A DNA stretch of 64,000 nt from NCBI GenBank assembly GCA_003167495.1, contig PMSX01000050.1:24718-88717 (forward strand), written 5' to 3'. How positions within the stretch are numbered: position 1 is the first letter of the stretch; each line of letters starts with the position of its first letter. This stretch comes from Bryobacterales bacterium (GTDB lineage Bacteria > Acidobacteriota > Terriglobia > Bryobacterales > Bryobacteraceae). A program made the position numbers and the translations under genes. The notes below the pieces were generated by a model. That model was not told the origin of the DNA. It searched no databases and worked only from the letters and a program-made list of their open reading frames with translations. Shown piece by piece: positions 1-8,609 of the stretch.

Positions 1-1
1 C

Positions 2-769
2 CTCGCCGCGTACCAACAGCAACTCGAAGCGGATCTCAGTCGATTTCGAATGGGACTCAAGCATTCGCACGACGAAAGCTTGGCCGCCTACAAACAGAAA
101 CTCGAGACGGATGCCAAATCCGACGAGAGGATACGGAGCGAGATCCTCTTGTGGGCTAATCCAATTCTCGATGCCGCAATAAGCCTCCAAAAAAGATTGG
201 AGAATATTCTTAGAGACGGAGCGCACCCGGCACTCGACCCGTCCTTTGTGCAGACTGACTGGTCAATTGCGAGCACCTACTTTGTGCCGAGTACGTTGTA
301 TCTCTTCGGGCGTTACTTCTGCTGGATCCAACTCCTTCGGCTGGAGTTAAATTTCGAGCTTTTCAAGTCGCTAAAGGAGATGGAGGAGTTCTTCTTGCGA
401 ATCGATGCTGTGGCGAAGGCCCTGGGGGACTATCCGCCCCTTCATGATGACGACGGAAATCCCCAGTACTACAAAGGCGATGGCAACGACACGCAGGTTT
501 TTCGCCTGCAACAGCAAGGGATCGGCGAGCTACTAGCGGTGCGTTGTAAGAATGGCAGAGCGTGCCAAAGTTATGCTCATTTCTGCTCTAAGTTAACCGA
601 CTCGAAATTCAACGACGCTAGGTATGAGAGCCTCTTCGGGCCGGTCTTTGGTCTGATCGATCGCCTGGCTCCGAATCAGAAACGATGGCGCAGATTGACG
701 GCCGTCAATGTGGCCTTGCTGGCGTTGATTGATCATTGCAGAGCGGTACTGAACATACATCGCCCCTAA
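2..769 (+). CDS. hypothetical protein, 5'-partial (reading frame is open to the window edge)
   Basis: The ORF at 50..769 has an in-frame upstream extension without stops from nt 2 (LAAYQQQLEADLSRFR-M...); helical, charged N-terminus. Confidence 0.6.
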   Translation, partial: LAAYQQQLEADLSRFRMGLKHSHDESLAAYKQKLETDAKSDERIRSEILLWANPILDAAISLQKRLENILRDGAHPALDPSFVQTDWSIASTYFVPSTLYLFGRYFCWIQLLRLELNFELFKSLKEMEEFFLRIDAVAKALGDYPPLHDDDGNPQYYKGDGNDTQVFRLQQQGIGELLAVRCKNGRACQSYAHFCSKLTDSKFNDARYESLFGPVFGLIDRLAPNQKRWRRLTAVNVALLALIDHCRAVLNIHRP

Positions 770-1186
770 AGACCATTGAGTCGGTCGCGGCCACATTCCC
801 AGTTTGCGCCATCCCGCATCGATAGATCCTGCCGGCTCAGCGTTTGCCTGACCGTTGAGTGGATCGTCCGCCACTCGGACAAAGGCGCCGGACGACCAGA
901 AAACAGCCCAACGGTCCCCGAATACGGCATTACGAAAACATCGCCCCGCTGTAGTCACAATGTGTTTAGAAATCTACTTGTCCGGGTAACGCGCAACCTG
1001 CCAATTTAAATCTCGACGCTGGCCGCACGTCCTCGTTTGGGAGATCATGGTATCCGACGGGCGCCTCATGTCACGCAACGCCGTTTCCGGCCAACCTCAA
1101 CAATCAAACTGGATTCCACACGCCGTGGCCTTTGTGAGAACTAATCCTTACCAGAGGCCTAATCCGATCTCAATGAGCGCCAAAAG

Positions 1187-1762
1187 TCAAAAGCTGCCCA
1201 AGAGAAAATCTCTTGCACTCGCTAGCACTTTCTCTCGCATCGCGGCTTCTGGCAGCATGCGAGCAATTTCAATTACCCCGATCATCGTTGAAAAGATCGA
1301 AAAGAAGGCGCGCTCTCTGTCTGCGGCTCGTCGGCCGGGCATAAAGGGAAGCATTCGATCTTTGTAGTTCACAAGCTCGGCGAAGATCTGGCCCCGCATC
1401 CTCTTGCCGACTCGCGCCAGTTCGGGCGCAAGTGCCGCCAGCGGGCAGCCGTGCTCAGCGTGATCGCAGTATTCCAAGCTTAGATAGACCTTTACAATCG
1501 CCTTCCAAGCTGTCTCAGGAGGCGACTGTTCGGCCGCGTGAACCAGGTTGTCGGCGATCTCTCGGAAAGCCTCGCGGAGTGACTCCAGGAGCAGCTCATC
1601 CTTGTTCTTGAAGTGTTTGTAAAAGCCTCCGTGCGTCAAACCAGTGTCACGCATAACCGCTGCAACCGCTGCGCCGTTCAGACCTTCGGTGCGTACCCGT
1701 CGCGAGGCGTCTTTCACAATCTTCTGATGGACTTCGGCCTTGTGTTCGGCTCGGTAACGCAT
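1187..1762 (-). CDS. TetR/AcrR family transcriptional regulator
   Basis: N-terminal HTH 'VRTEGLNGAAVAAVMRDTGLTHGGFYKHFKNKDELL'; 191 aa; divergent from the downstream membrane gene. Confidence 0.9.
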   Translation of the reverse strand: MRYRAEHKAEVHQKIVKDASRRVRTEGLNGAAVAAVMRDTGLTHGGFYKHFKNKDELLLESLREAFREIADNLVHAAEQSPPETAWKAIVKVYLSLEYCDHAEHGCPLAALAPELARVGKRMRGQIFAELVNYKDRMLPFMPGRRAADRERAFFSIFSTMIGVIEIARMLPEAAMREKVLASARDFLLGSF

Positions 1763-1770
1763 GGCTCATT

Positions 1771-1793
1771 ATAGGATGTTCGAAATCATCCCA
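1771..1793. promoter_or_regulatory. putative TetR operator O1
   Basis: ATAGGATG-N7-TCATCCCA, just upstream of the tetR start; same layout as O2. Confidence 0.55.
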
Positions 1794-1829
1794 CGGTGCA
1801 GCGCGGCAGCGCCTGAAAAAATCGAAACC

Positions 1830-1853
1830 ATAGGATGATCTTTGTCATCCTAT
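1830..1853. promoter_or_regulatory. putative TetR operator O2
   Basis: Perfect 9-bp inverted repeat ATAGGATGA-tctttg-TCATCCTAT in the divergent intergenic region. Confidence 0.65.
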
Positions 1854-1917
1854 ACACGAAAGGAGAATTCCAAGTGTCTCACCCGATTCTTGATCCTCCA
1901 ATCGCAAAAGAGGTCGC

Positions 1918-2430
1918 ATGTCTCAAGAAACTCTCTTCCAAATCCATCTCGTTTTAGGCTATGTTGCCTGGCTGCTCTGTTTTGGGGCATACATCCTGCC
2001 AAGGTTAAGGTCGATGGGCCGGGTCGAAGCGCACCGCGCCATCGCGACTCTGCACAGCTTTCGCTTCTTCGGGCTCGTCTTTATTCTTCCTGGCGTCGTC
2101 GGCCCCAATCTGCCGCCTGGCTTCGCCACTTTCGCGGCCTACGGCGATTTTGCAACCGGGTTGCTCGCCATGTTGGCGCTTCTCACAGTACGGGTACGTA
2201 CGCTTTTCTGGCCGTGCGTCGTTGCCTTCAATTTCGTAGGCGTGGCCGACATAATCCTCGACTATTACCACGCCGTCCAAACCGGCCTTCCTGCGATAGC
2301 CGGCCATTTGGCCGCCACATACGCCATCCCGGTCATCTACGTGCCTTTGCTGATGATCACGCACGTCGTCGCCTTCTATTGGTTGGTGCGGCCACCGGCT
2401 CGGCAAACAGCTGAGCATCATAAACCCTGA
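1918..2430 (+). CDS. small integral membrane protein of unknown function
   Basis: 170 aa with several hydrophobic segments; preceded by purine-rich RBS sequence; divergent from tetR. Confidence 0.7.
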   Translation: MSQETLFQIHLVLGYVAWLLCFGAYILPRLRSMGRVEAHRAIATLHSFRFFGLVFILPGVVGPNLPPGFATFAAYGDFATGLLAMLALLTVRVRTLFWPCVVAFNFVGVADIILDYYHAVQTGLPAIAGHLAATYAIPVIYVPLLMITHVVAFYWLVRPPARQTAEHHKP

Positions 2431-2518
2431 AGGCAGGTTTGGGGGAATGCTGGAAGAAATCCGTGATTGGTCGTATCAAGGCCGGTCTAAACTGGGTTTA
2501 GGCCAGAGGGGGGACGCG

Positions 2519-2908
2519 ATGAAGCGAACATGGACGATCATCGGGGTAGCCGACGTCCCCGGCAGCTTCAAATGGTATCAAGCGCTGTTCGGTCAGCCCG
2601 CCAGCCTTCCCGCCCATCACGACTTCGGGCAAATTCTCGATTCAGACGGAACCGTCTTGCTCTGCCTCCACGAGTGGGGCGCCCACGGGCATCCCTCCTT
2701 GATCAGCCCCAATCACGGGACACGCGGCAACGGCCTCCTGTTGTTCTTCCGGGTCGATGATTTCGACCTGGCGCTTCAAAGGGCGCGCTCTCTCGTCACT
2801 CGACTCGAAGAGGAGCCCCACGTGAATGCGAACACTCAAACCAAGGAGTTCTCGCTACGAGATCTGGACGGATATTACGTTACGATCAGTGCGCTCTCCG
2901 CAGCCTAA
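2519..2908 (+). CDS. VOC/glyoxalase-like protein
   Basis: Start chosen at MKRTWTIIGVADVPGSFKWYQALFGQPA; typical VOC pattern. Confidence 0.75.
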   Translation: MKRTWTIIGVADVPGSFKWYQALFGQPASLPAHHDFGQILDSDGTVLLCLHEWGAHGHPSLISPNHGTRGNGLLLFFRVDDFDLALQRARSLVTRLEEEPHVNANTQTKEFSLRDLDGYYVTISALSAA

Positions 2909-2938
2909 GAAGGCGTCGCAGCTCCCGAACGCTGCCCT

Positions 2939-2986
2939 CGCTTATCTGCGTTTCATCAGCCCTTATCTGCGGCTAATCATTTTTTG
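2939..2986. repeat. short interspersed repeat with two CTTATCTGCG units
   Basis: CTTATCTGCG at 2941-2950 and 2962-2971, followed by a T-rich tail. Confidence 0.4.
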
Positions 2987-3427
2987 TCTTGCCTGTGCTT
3001 CTTTTCAGTGACAAAAAACGAAAATAATCTTTCCCCCTTCTTTTCAACCCCTTACCTCGTTTTCTTCTCCATGTCGGTTCGGCCATTCACCTAACCTGAA
3101 AACGAAAAGGCGTTCTGCACAGAAGGGCTCTCAACCATGCGCGAAATCATCGAAGAAACCAACCGGCACGCACCCGCTGCAAACTCCCTGGCGGTGCTCC
3201 AAAAAATCTCGTCACGTACACCTACTCGGAAGAACCAAATACGGGCCTCAAACATCCGGCAAAACAACCGGCAAAATCCAACTCGCGGGCGCGCTGAAAA
3301 TGGGTCTTTTTTTCTTCAGCTGCCTATTATTTTTATAGAGCGCAAAAATTCCCCCAAAATCACCACTTTCGCAACCGGCAAAAATCGCGGCAATCCGGGG
3401 CAGCGAAAGCCACGTTCTACTCTCCGC

Positions 3428-4888
3428 TCACCGGCTCACTTTCAACACCCACGACGGTTGCGAAAGCAACACTTCTGGGAGATCGGGGAGCTCTATCGAG
3501 ACACTGCCGTTCGAGGCCTTGAACTTGAGAGGAGTCGCATCCCCGAGCAGTGCTACGGCTTTGACGCCTCCGACGTCCTTCAGCGTAAAGTGGCGGCCGG
3601 GCCAGCGCGGCAGAATAGCGTAGAGATCGCTCCCTTTGGTGGTGAAAAAAGCTTCGATGCGCGCTTTGCCGGGGGCCGGATCGGCTACCAGGGAATTGAC
3701 GTCGTATGCGGTGGCGTATTCAGCGTTGTAGTCGATTTTGGGAACTTCGCCGGAGCTCCACTGGCGAGTGGCTTTCCAGGGTTTCGTACCGTAGATGGCT
3801 TCGCCGTTGATTTTGAGCCAATCTCCCATTTGAATGAGACGCTCCTCCATGATGACGGGGATGGTGCCGTCGGCAGCGGGTCCGATATCCAGCAGGAGAT
3901 TGCCGCCGCGACTGACAAGATCCGAGAGCATGACGACCAGTTCGTGCCCCGTGTGATAGTGCTCGAGTCTTTCGGCGCGGTTGTAGCCGTAGCTGAAGCC
4001 CATGCCGCGGCTTTCCTCCCATGGGTGATCCATGCCGCTCATGCCGGGTGTATATTCAGTAGTCCAATAGCCGCCATGTTTGTGCCGCGTCTCTTTGCCC
4101 CAGCGGTCATTGACCACGACTTCATCCTTTACGGGCGACTCATTGAAAAGCCAGGCCAGCATTTCAGGACTGTGCCATTCGGCGGAAGACATCTCCCATT
4201 CACCGTCGCTGAAAATGATAGCTGGCTTGTAGTGAGTCACAAGGTCTTTAAACTGCGGAATCATGTGCTCCTTGACGTAGCGCGGCTTGTCCGAGAGCCA
4301 GAGTGGGTTGTACCACTCATACAGCGAATAGTAAACTCCCATGCGCAAGCCTTTGCGCCGGACGGCATCGGAGAGATCGCCTAATAGATCGCGTTTCGGC
4401 CCCGTCTCGACGGCGTTCCAGGGCCGTCCCCAAGTGGCGGAGGCTTCTTTGCTGGGCCAAAGAGCAAAGCCTTCGTGATGCTTGGAAGTAAGGGCGACGT
4501 ATTTAGCGCCCGAGCGCGCGAAGACATCGGCCCAGTGATCGGGGTCAAATAGCTCCGCGCGGAATTGCGGCGCGAAGTCCTGATACGGAAAGTCGGCGCC
4601 GTATTGTTTCTGATGGTAAGCCCAAGTGCCGGTTTGGATCGCGCTCGCTTTCGGATCGTTTTTGCCCTCGGTAAGAGCGTTCCAATACCATTCGGCGTAG
4701 GCAAGCTTGCCGGGGATGACGGGAGCATAAGAAGGCACTGAATAAACGCCCCAGTGAATGAAGATCCCGAATTTGGCGTCGGTGAACCAGGCGGGAGTAG
4801 CGCGCTGGTCGAGCGAGTCCCAGGCGGGCTGATAGGTCTGGGCGTTGAGGGCGGTTGCGAACAGACAGCAGAGGAGCAGGGGTTTCAT
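3428..4888 (-). CDS. alpha-L-fucosidase, GH29-type, secreted
   Basis: Signal peptide, then 'WFTDAKFGIFIHWGVYSVPSYAP', 'YVALTSKHHEGFALWPS' and 'GNLLLDIGPAADGTIP', typical of GH29. Confidence 0.93.
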   Translation of the reverse strand: MKPLLLCCLFATALNAQTYQPAWDSLDQRATPAWFTDAKFGIFIHWGVYSVPSYAPVIPGKLAYAEWYWNALTEGKNDPKASAIQTGTWAYHQKQYGADFPYQDFAPQFRAELFDPDHWADVFARSGAKYVALTSKHHEGFALWPSKEASATWGRPWNAVETGPKRDLLGDLSDAVRRKGLRMGVYYSLYEWYNPLWLSDKPRYVKEHMIPQFKDLVTHYKPAIIFSDGEWEMSSAEWHSPEMLAWLFNESPVKDEVVVNDRWGKETRHKHGGYWTTEYTPGMSGMDHPWEESRGMGFSYGYNRAERLEHYHTGHELVVMLSDLVSRGGNLLLDIGPAADGTIPVIMEERLIQMGDWLKINGEAIYGTKPWKATRQWSSGEVPKIDYNAEYATAYDVNSLVADPAPGKARIEAFFTTKGSDLYAILPRWPGRHFTLKDVGGVKAVALLGDATPLKFKASNGSVSIELPDLPEVLLSQPSWVLKVSR

Positions 4889-4951
4889 AAGAGATCCTGC
4901 CCATTAAATCAAATGGCGCAGAGCTGAGCCGTGACCAATGCGCTCACCCGC

Positions 4952-4997
4952 CTGTAGGGCAGGATGGCATCCTGCGCGCCGATTGGCAATCGGCGCT
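4952..4997. repeat. twin-hairpin dispersed element, copy A
   Basis: Hairpins GCAGGAT-GGC-ATCCTGC (4959-4975) and GCCGATT-GGC-AATCGGC (4978-4994); second copy at 55264-55309 in inverse orientation. Confidence 0.75.
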
Positions 4998-5022
4998 AAG
5001 TCTCGTGTCGCACACCCAGGCC

Positions 5023-5475
5023 TCAGTGAACCTTGGCAACCTTCTGAAGGGCGACGGCATTCATGCAGTACCGGAGACCGCTAGGCTTGGGGCCATCCGG
5101 GAAGACGTGGCCAAGGTGGGCGCCGCAGGTGTTGCAGACGGTTTCAACGCGCGTCATGCCATAGGTGTCGTCGCGGTGATACGCAATGGCGTTGGGTTTC
5201 ACAGGCTGAGTGAAGGAGGGCCAGCCGGTGCCGGAATCGAATTTTTCAGAGGCGTCGAAGAGCACGGTATCGCAGCAGAGGCAAGAGTAAATGCCGGGTT
5301 CAAAGAGATTGCACATCTCTGAACTGAAGGCGCGTTCGGTGCCTGCCTGGCGAGTCACCATATATTGCTCGGGAGTTAGTTGTTTTCGCCATTCGGCCTC
5401 CGTCTTGACCACCTTGCGATCTGGCGCCGGGGTACCGTCTTTGGCGTAGGTTAGAACTTGTTTCCAATCCAACAT
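5023..5475 (-). CDS. msrB: peptide-methionine (R)-S-oxide reductase
   Basis: 'TGTERAFSSEMCNLFEPGIYSCLCCDTVLFDASEKFDSGTGWPSFTQP' and 'GAHLGHVFPDGPKPSGLRYCMNAVAL' are MsrB signatures; start at MLDWKQVLTYAKDG. Confidence 0.92.
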   Translation of the reverse strand: MLDWKQVLTYAKDGTPAPDRKVVKTEAEWRKQLTPEQYMVTRQAGTERAFSSEMCNLFEPGIYSCLCCDTVLFDASEKFDSGTGWPSFTQPVKPNAIAYHRDDTYGMTRVETVCNTCGAHLGHVFPDGPKPSGLRYCMNAVALQKVAKVH

Positions 5476-5807
5476 TTCGATGAGTCTCCTTTCTAAGCTT
5501 AAGCCACACTCAAACACCATTTTCGGAGGAAAGTTCTGCAAGTCGTTCACAGAACTCAAAAAATATTTTCTCGCTTCACCCATCTGAAAACTAAGCCTCT
5601 ACCCATTTCGCCCGCTAAATTCTCCATCCCGCCCAACCGGGCCGCGCGCTACTTTCAAACCAGCTTCACGGCGGTCGTGTCTGTCGGCGTCTTTCGTTTA
5701 CCACGGATCGCGCCCCTTCCGCCCAACCGGGGCAACCCGGCTCAGATCTTTGCAAATCGAATATTTCACGTTCACTTCCCGAGCCAGGTGGGAATCAACC
5801 TGAGCCG

Positions 5808-5975
5808 GTTTGGGTTCGTTTTTTCAAAACCGGGCGATCCCCATCCCAATTGGGTTCGTAGCGCAAAATCCGCACAACGAGTGAAAGCCCGGAACATCGC
5901 TTCGCCAGGTGGCTTCGTTTTTGCAAGTCCTTCAGCATCCATCAACGTGTTGGGTTCGTTGCGCAAAACGCCTCC
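5808..5975. repeat. cluster of degenerate GGGTTCGTT...GCAAAA repeats
   Basis: Four related units, e.g. tttGGGTTCGTTTTTTCAAAA, aTTGGGTTCGTAGCGCAAAA, gtGGCTTCGTTTTTGCAAg, gTTGGGTTCGTTGCGCAAAA. Confidence 0.5.
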
Positions 5976-6058
5976 TTTACAAATTCCGTTTCGTAAAAAA
6001 CGCCTTCTCTTCGCCTCCTAAGTCGCGAGGGCAGTTTTTCGCGTGGGATAATTTGGGC

Positions 6059-7567
6059 ATGTCAGACACGAGCCGGGTGGAGCAGGTTGTGCGGTCCGCT
6101 TGGGAACGGCGGCTGTTAGTAGTAGCGGTGGAGCGCACGGCCATTGCCGTCGCTGTCGTACTGGCAACGCTCGTGCTGATGCTGCTGGTGGGCACCCAAG
6201 TCTTAGACTGGCGCTGGATGTTGATCCTCGCCGCTGTCGGCCTCGGCATTGCGGGCTATCAGGTCCGGCAGCAATTGCTCGGCCATTACCGGGTCGCGCA
6301 AATACTCGACAGGCGGCTCCAACTGGCGGATTCGCTCTCGACGGGGTGGTATCTGCTGACGTGTCCGGGACACACGCCTGATCCGATTACCGAATACCAG
6401 CTCAGAGGCGCGGACCGAGCGGCGCGGAGCGTGAATGTGGCGGCGGCGTTTCCGTTTACCGGGCGTCGCTTGTGGTCGATTGCGGGAGGACTGGCGCTGG
6501 TGGCGGCAAGCCTCTTCGGCGTGCGGTACTTTGTCACGAACAGTTTGAGTCTGCGGCATTCTTTGATTCCCTTCCAACTGAGCGATGTGTTTGAACGCCG
6601 CGATAAAGATTCGGAAGAAACAAAACGGCAGCGCGAGGATGGAACGGATGCATCGCAAAGCCAGAAGAGCACGCAGAAAGCAGACGGCCAGAAAGATGCG
6701 AAAGACCAGCGCGCCAATCCGCCTCCCGCTGCGCAGGGGAACGCGCCGGGTGCTGGACAGAATCCCAATGACCCCGCGGAAATGCGCGAAGCAAAAGAGG
6801 GACAAGACAGTCAGAACAAGCAGAGCGCCGACGGAGCCGCAGGCAGCGCGCAACCGAAGGCGGGCGACAAGCAAGGTGATGATGGCGAGAAGACGCCGGG
6901 TTCCCAAAAGCCATCGAGCGACGATGCGGCGAACAGCCCAAAGAGTTCGAATGGTTTGATTGACCGAATGAAGGACGCGCTTTCGAGTCTGGCGGCGAAG
7001 ATGCGGCCCAACAGCCAAGGCAAGCAACAACCCAACGAGCAAAAGTCGGGCGAAGAGAAGTCGGGAGATCAGCAAAGCGCATCGAAAGAACAGAACAATG
7101 CGTCGCAGCAGGCCGCTGCTAACCGCGAGGCCAGCGAACAGCAGCAAGCCTCCGAGGGTCAGGCGCAAGGACAAACGCAGGAAAAGAGCCGGTCGGGTCA
7201 AGGGAGGTCGGCGGATCAGTCCGCCGACAAGAGCAAATCCGACTCACACTCCGGCATCGGCAGCCAGGACGGCGACAAAGCGACGAAAGACGCCGAGCAG
7301 TTGAAAGCGATGGGAAAGCTCGCGGAGATTATTGGAAAGCGATCGGCCAGCGCCACGGGAGATGTGATGGTGGAAAACCCGTCGGGCAAGCAGCGGTTGC
7401 AAACGGATTACTCCCAACGTGTGGGACATCATGCCGATTTGGGAGGCGAGATCAATCGCGATGAGATTCCGCTCATGTATCAGCAATACATTCGGGAGTA
7501 CATGAGTCAGGTGAGGCAGCAAGCGAAGCGGCGGAAGCCGTCACCCGCAAGCCCTGAGGAACCTTAG
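6059..7567 (+). CDS. membrane protein with long Q/S/K/D-rich low-complexity region
   Basis: Start at MSDTSRVEQVVRS; N-terminal TM segments, ~290 aa low-complexity section, then ordered C-terminus 'DLGGEINRDEIPLMYQQYIREYMSQVRQQ'. Confidence 0.75.
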   Translation: MSDTSRVEQVVRSAWERRLLVVAVERTAIAVAVVLATLVLMLLVGTQVLDWRWMLILAAVGLGIAGYQVRQQLLGHYRVAQILDRRLQLADSLSTGWYLLTCPGHTPDPITEYQLRGADRAARSVNVAAAFPFTGRRLWSIAGGLALVAASLFGVRYFVTNSLSLRHSLIPFQLSDVFERRDKDSEETKRQREDGTDASQSQKSTQKADGQKDAKDQRANPPPAAQGNAPGAGQNPNDPAEMREAKEGQDSQNKQSADGAAGSAQPKAGDKQGDDGEKTPGSQKPSSDDAANSPKSSNGLIDRMKDALSSLAAKMRPNSQGKQQPNEQKSGEEKSGDQQSASKEQNNASQQAAANREASEQQQASEGQAQGQTQEKSRSGQGRSADQSADKSKSDSHSGIGSQDGDKATKDAEQLKAMGKLAEIIGKRSASATGDVMVENPSGKQRLQTDYSQRVGHHADLGGEINRDEIPLMYQQYIREYMSQVRQQAKRRKPSPASPEEP

Positions 7568-7569
7568 CT

Positions 7570-8601
7570 CTACTTTTTGTCGCGGTTATCGAGGACAGAT
7601 TTGGCGTAGTAGTTCGTAATCTTAGCTTCGCTTCGGGCTACTTCATAAAAGGCGGCGCGCAGCATCTGTTGTTTGCCTTGAAACAGTTCGCCGCGGATTT
7701 GTTCCTGAACGCGCGGATCGTTGAAGGCACGCTGGCCGGCCATTTCGCGGGCAATCAGCTTGATAATGCGATAGCCGTCGGGCGTGTGAATCACTTGGGA
7801 AATTTGGCCCGGGGTCATGCCGAAAATTTGCCGGCGCAGTTCCGGATTGGCCCCTTTTTCAAGGGTCGATTCCAGAATGAAGCCCGCATCGCCGCCGTTT
7901 GCGGCCGTGACATCGTCTTCCGAATAGTTAGACGCCAGCGTGGCGAAGTCTTCGCCCTGGCGCAATTTCGCCGCAATCATGTCGATTTTTTCACGCGCTT
8001 GCTGATCATTCTGGGCCTTGCTGTTCTTCAAATTTATAACGTTGGGATCGGGCGTTGCGGTGACCAGAATCTCCGCCAGGTGAACCGTGTTTTCGGGCAG
8101 ATTGTAGTTGGCTTTGTTGGCGCGATAGAAACCCGCGACATCGTTGTCGGAGATGGAAATGCGTGAACCGATCTCCTTGGCGAACAGTTTTTCCACACTC
8201 AATTGACGCCGGAGTTCAGCTTTGAAATCGGTCTCGCTCATCTTGCGTTTCTCGAACTCCTTTTCAAGTTCTTCCTTGGTATATGGCGCTTTGTATTCAT
8301 TGAACTTCGCTTCAACGTCTGAGTCCGACGCAAGCAGGCCCTCTTTTTCGGCGCGCTGCATCATAATCTCCTGATCGATGAGAGCGCGCAGAACCTCGAG
8401 CCGCAATTGCACTCTCTGATCGGCAGTGACTTTCTGGTTCGATGCCGGGAACTGGATGGCAATGGCGCGATCGAGCGACGTGTAGGAGATGGCACGGCCG
8501 TTCACTGTGGCGGCGACGTCCCTGGAAACAGGCTTTTCACAACTGGCGAGGACGATGAGAGCGGCAGCACTGAGCAGCGCGCGGAATGTGAAAGTCTTCA
8601 T
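7570..8601 (-). CDS. peptidylprolyl isomerase (SurA/PpiC type), probable lipoprotein
   Basis: Lipobox-like 'LIVLASC', 'VNGRAISYTSLDRAI' SurA_N-like, parvulin core 'LRQGEDFATLASNYSEDDVTAANGGDAGFI'. Confidence 0.88.
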   Translation of the reverse strand: MKTFTFRALLSAAALIVLASCEKPVSRDVAATVNGRAISYTSLDRAIAIQFPASNQKVTADQRVQLRLEVLRALIDQEIMMQRAEKEGLLASDSDVEAKFNEYKAPYTKEELEKEFEKRKMSETDFKAELRRQLSVEKLFAKEIGSRISISDNDVAGFYRANKANYNLPENTVHLAEILVTATPDPNVINLKNSKAQNDQQAREKIDMIAAKLRQGEDFATLASNYSEDDVTAANGGDAGFILESTLEKGANPELRRQIFGMTPGQISQVIHTPDGYRIIKLIAREMAGQRAFNDPRVQEQIRGELFQGKQQMLRAAFYEVARSEAKITNYYAKSVLDNRDKK

Positions 8602-8609
8602 CGGAGGTA

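Noticed and set aside
3137-4384. Long plus-strand ORF (415 aa) opposite the fucosidase
   Set aside because: Antisense shadow of the GH29 gene; composition and lack of motifs indicate it is not coding.
6203-7201. 332-aa minus-strand ORF opposite the low-complexity membrane protein
   Set aside because: Reverse reading of a Q/S/K-rich region gives an artificial Leu/Arg-rich frame; no RBS or family motifs.
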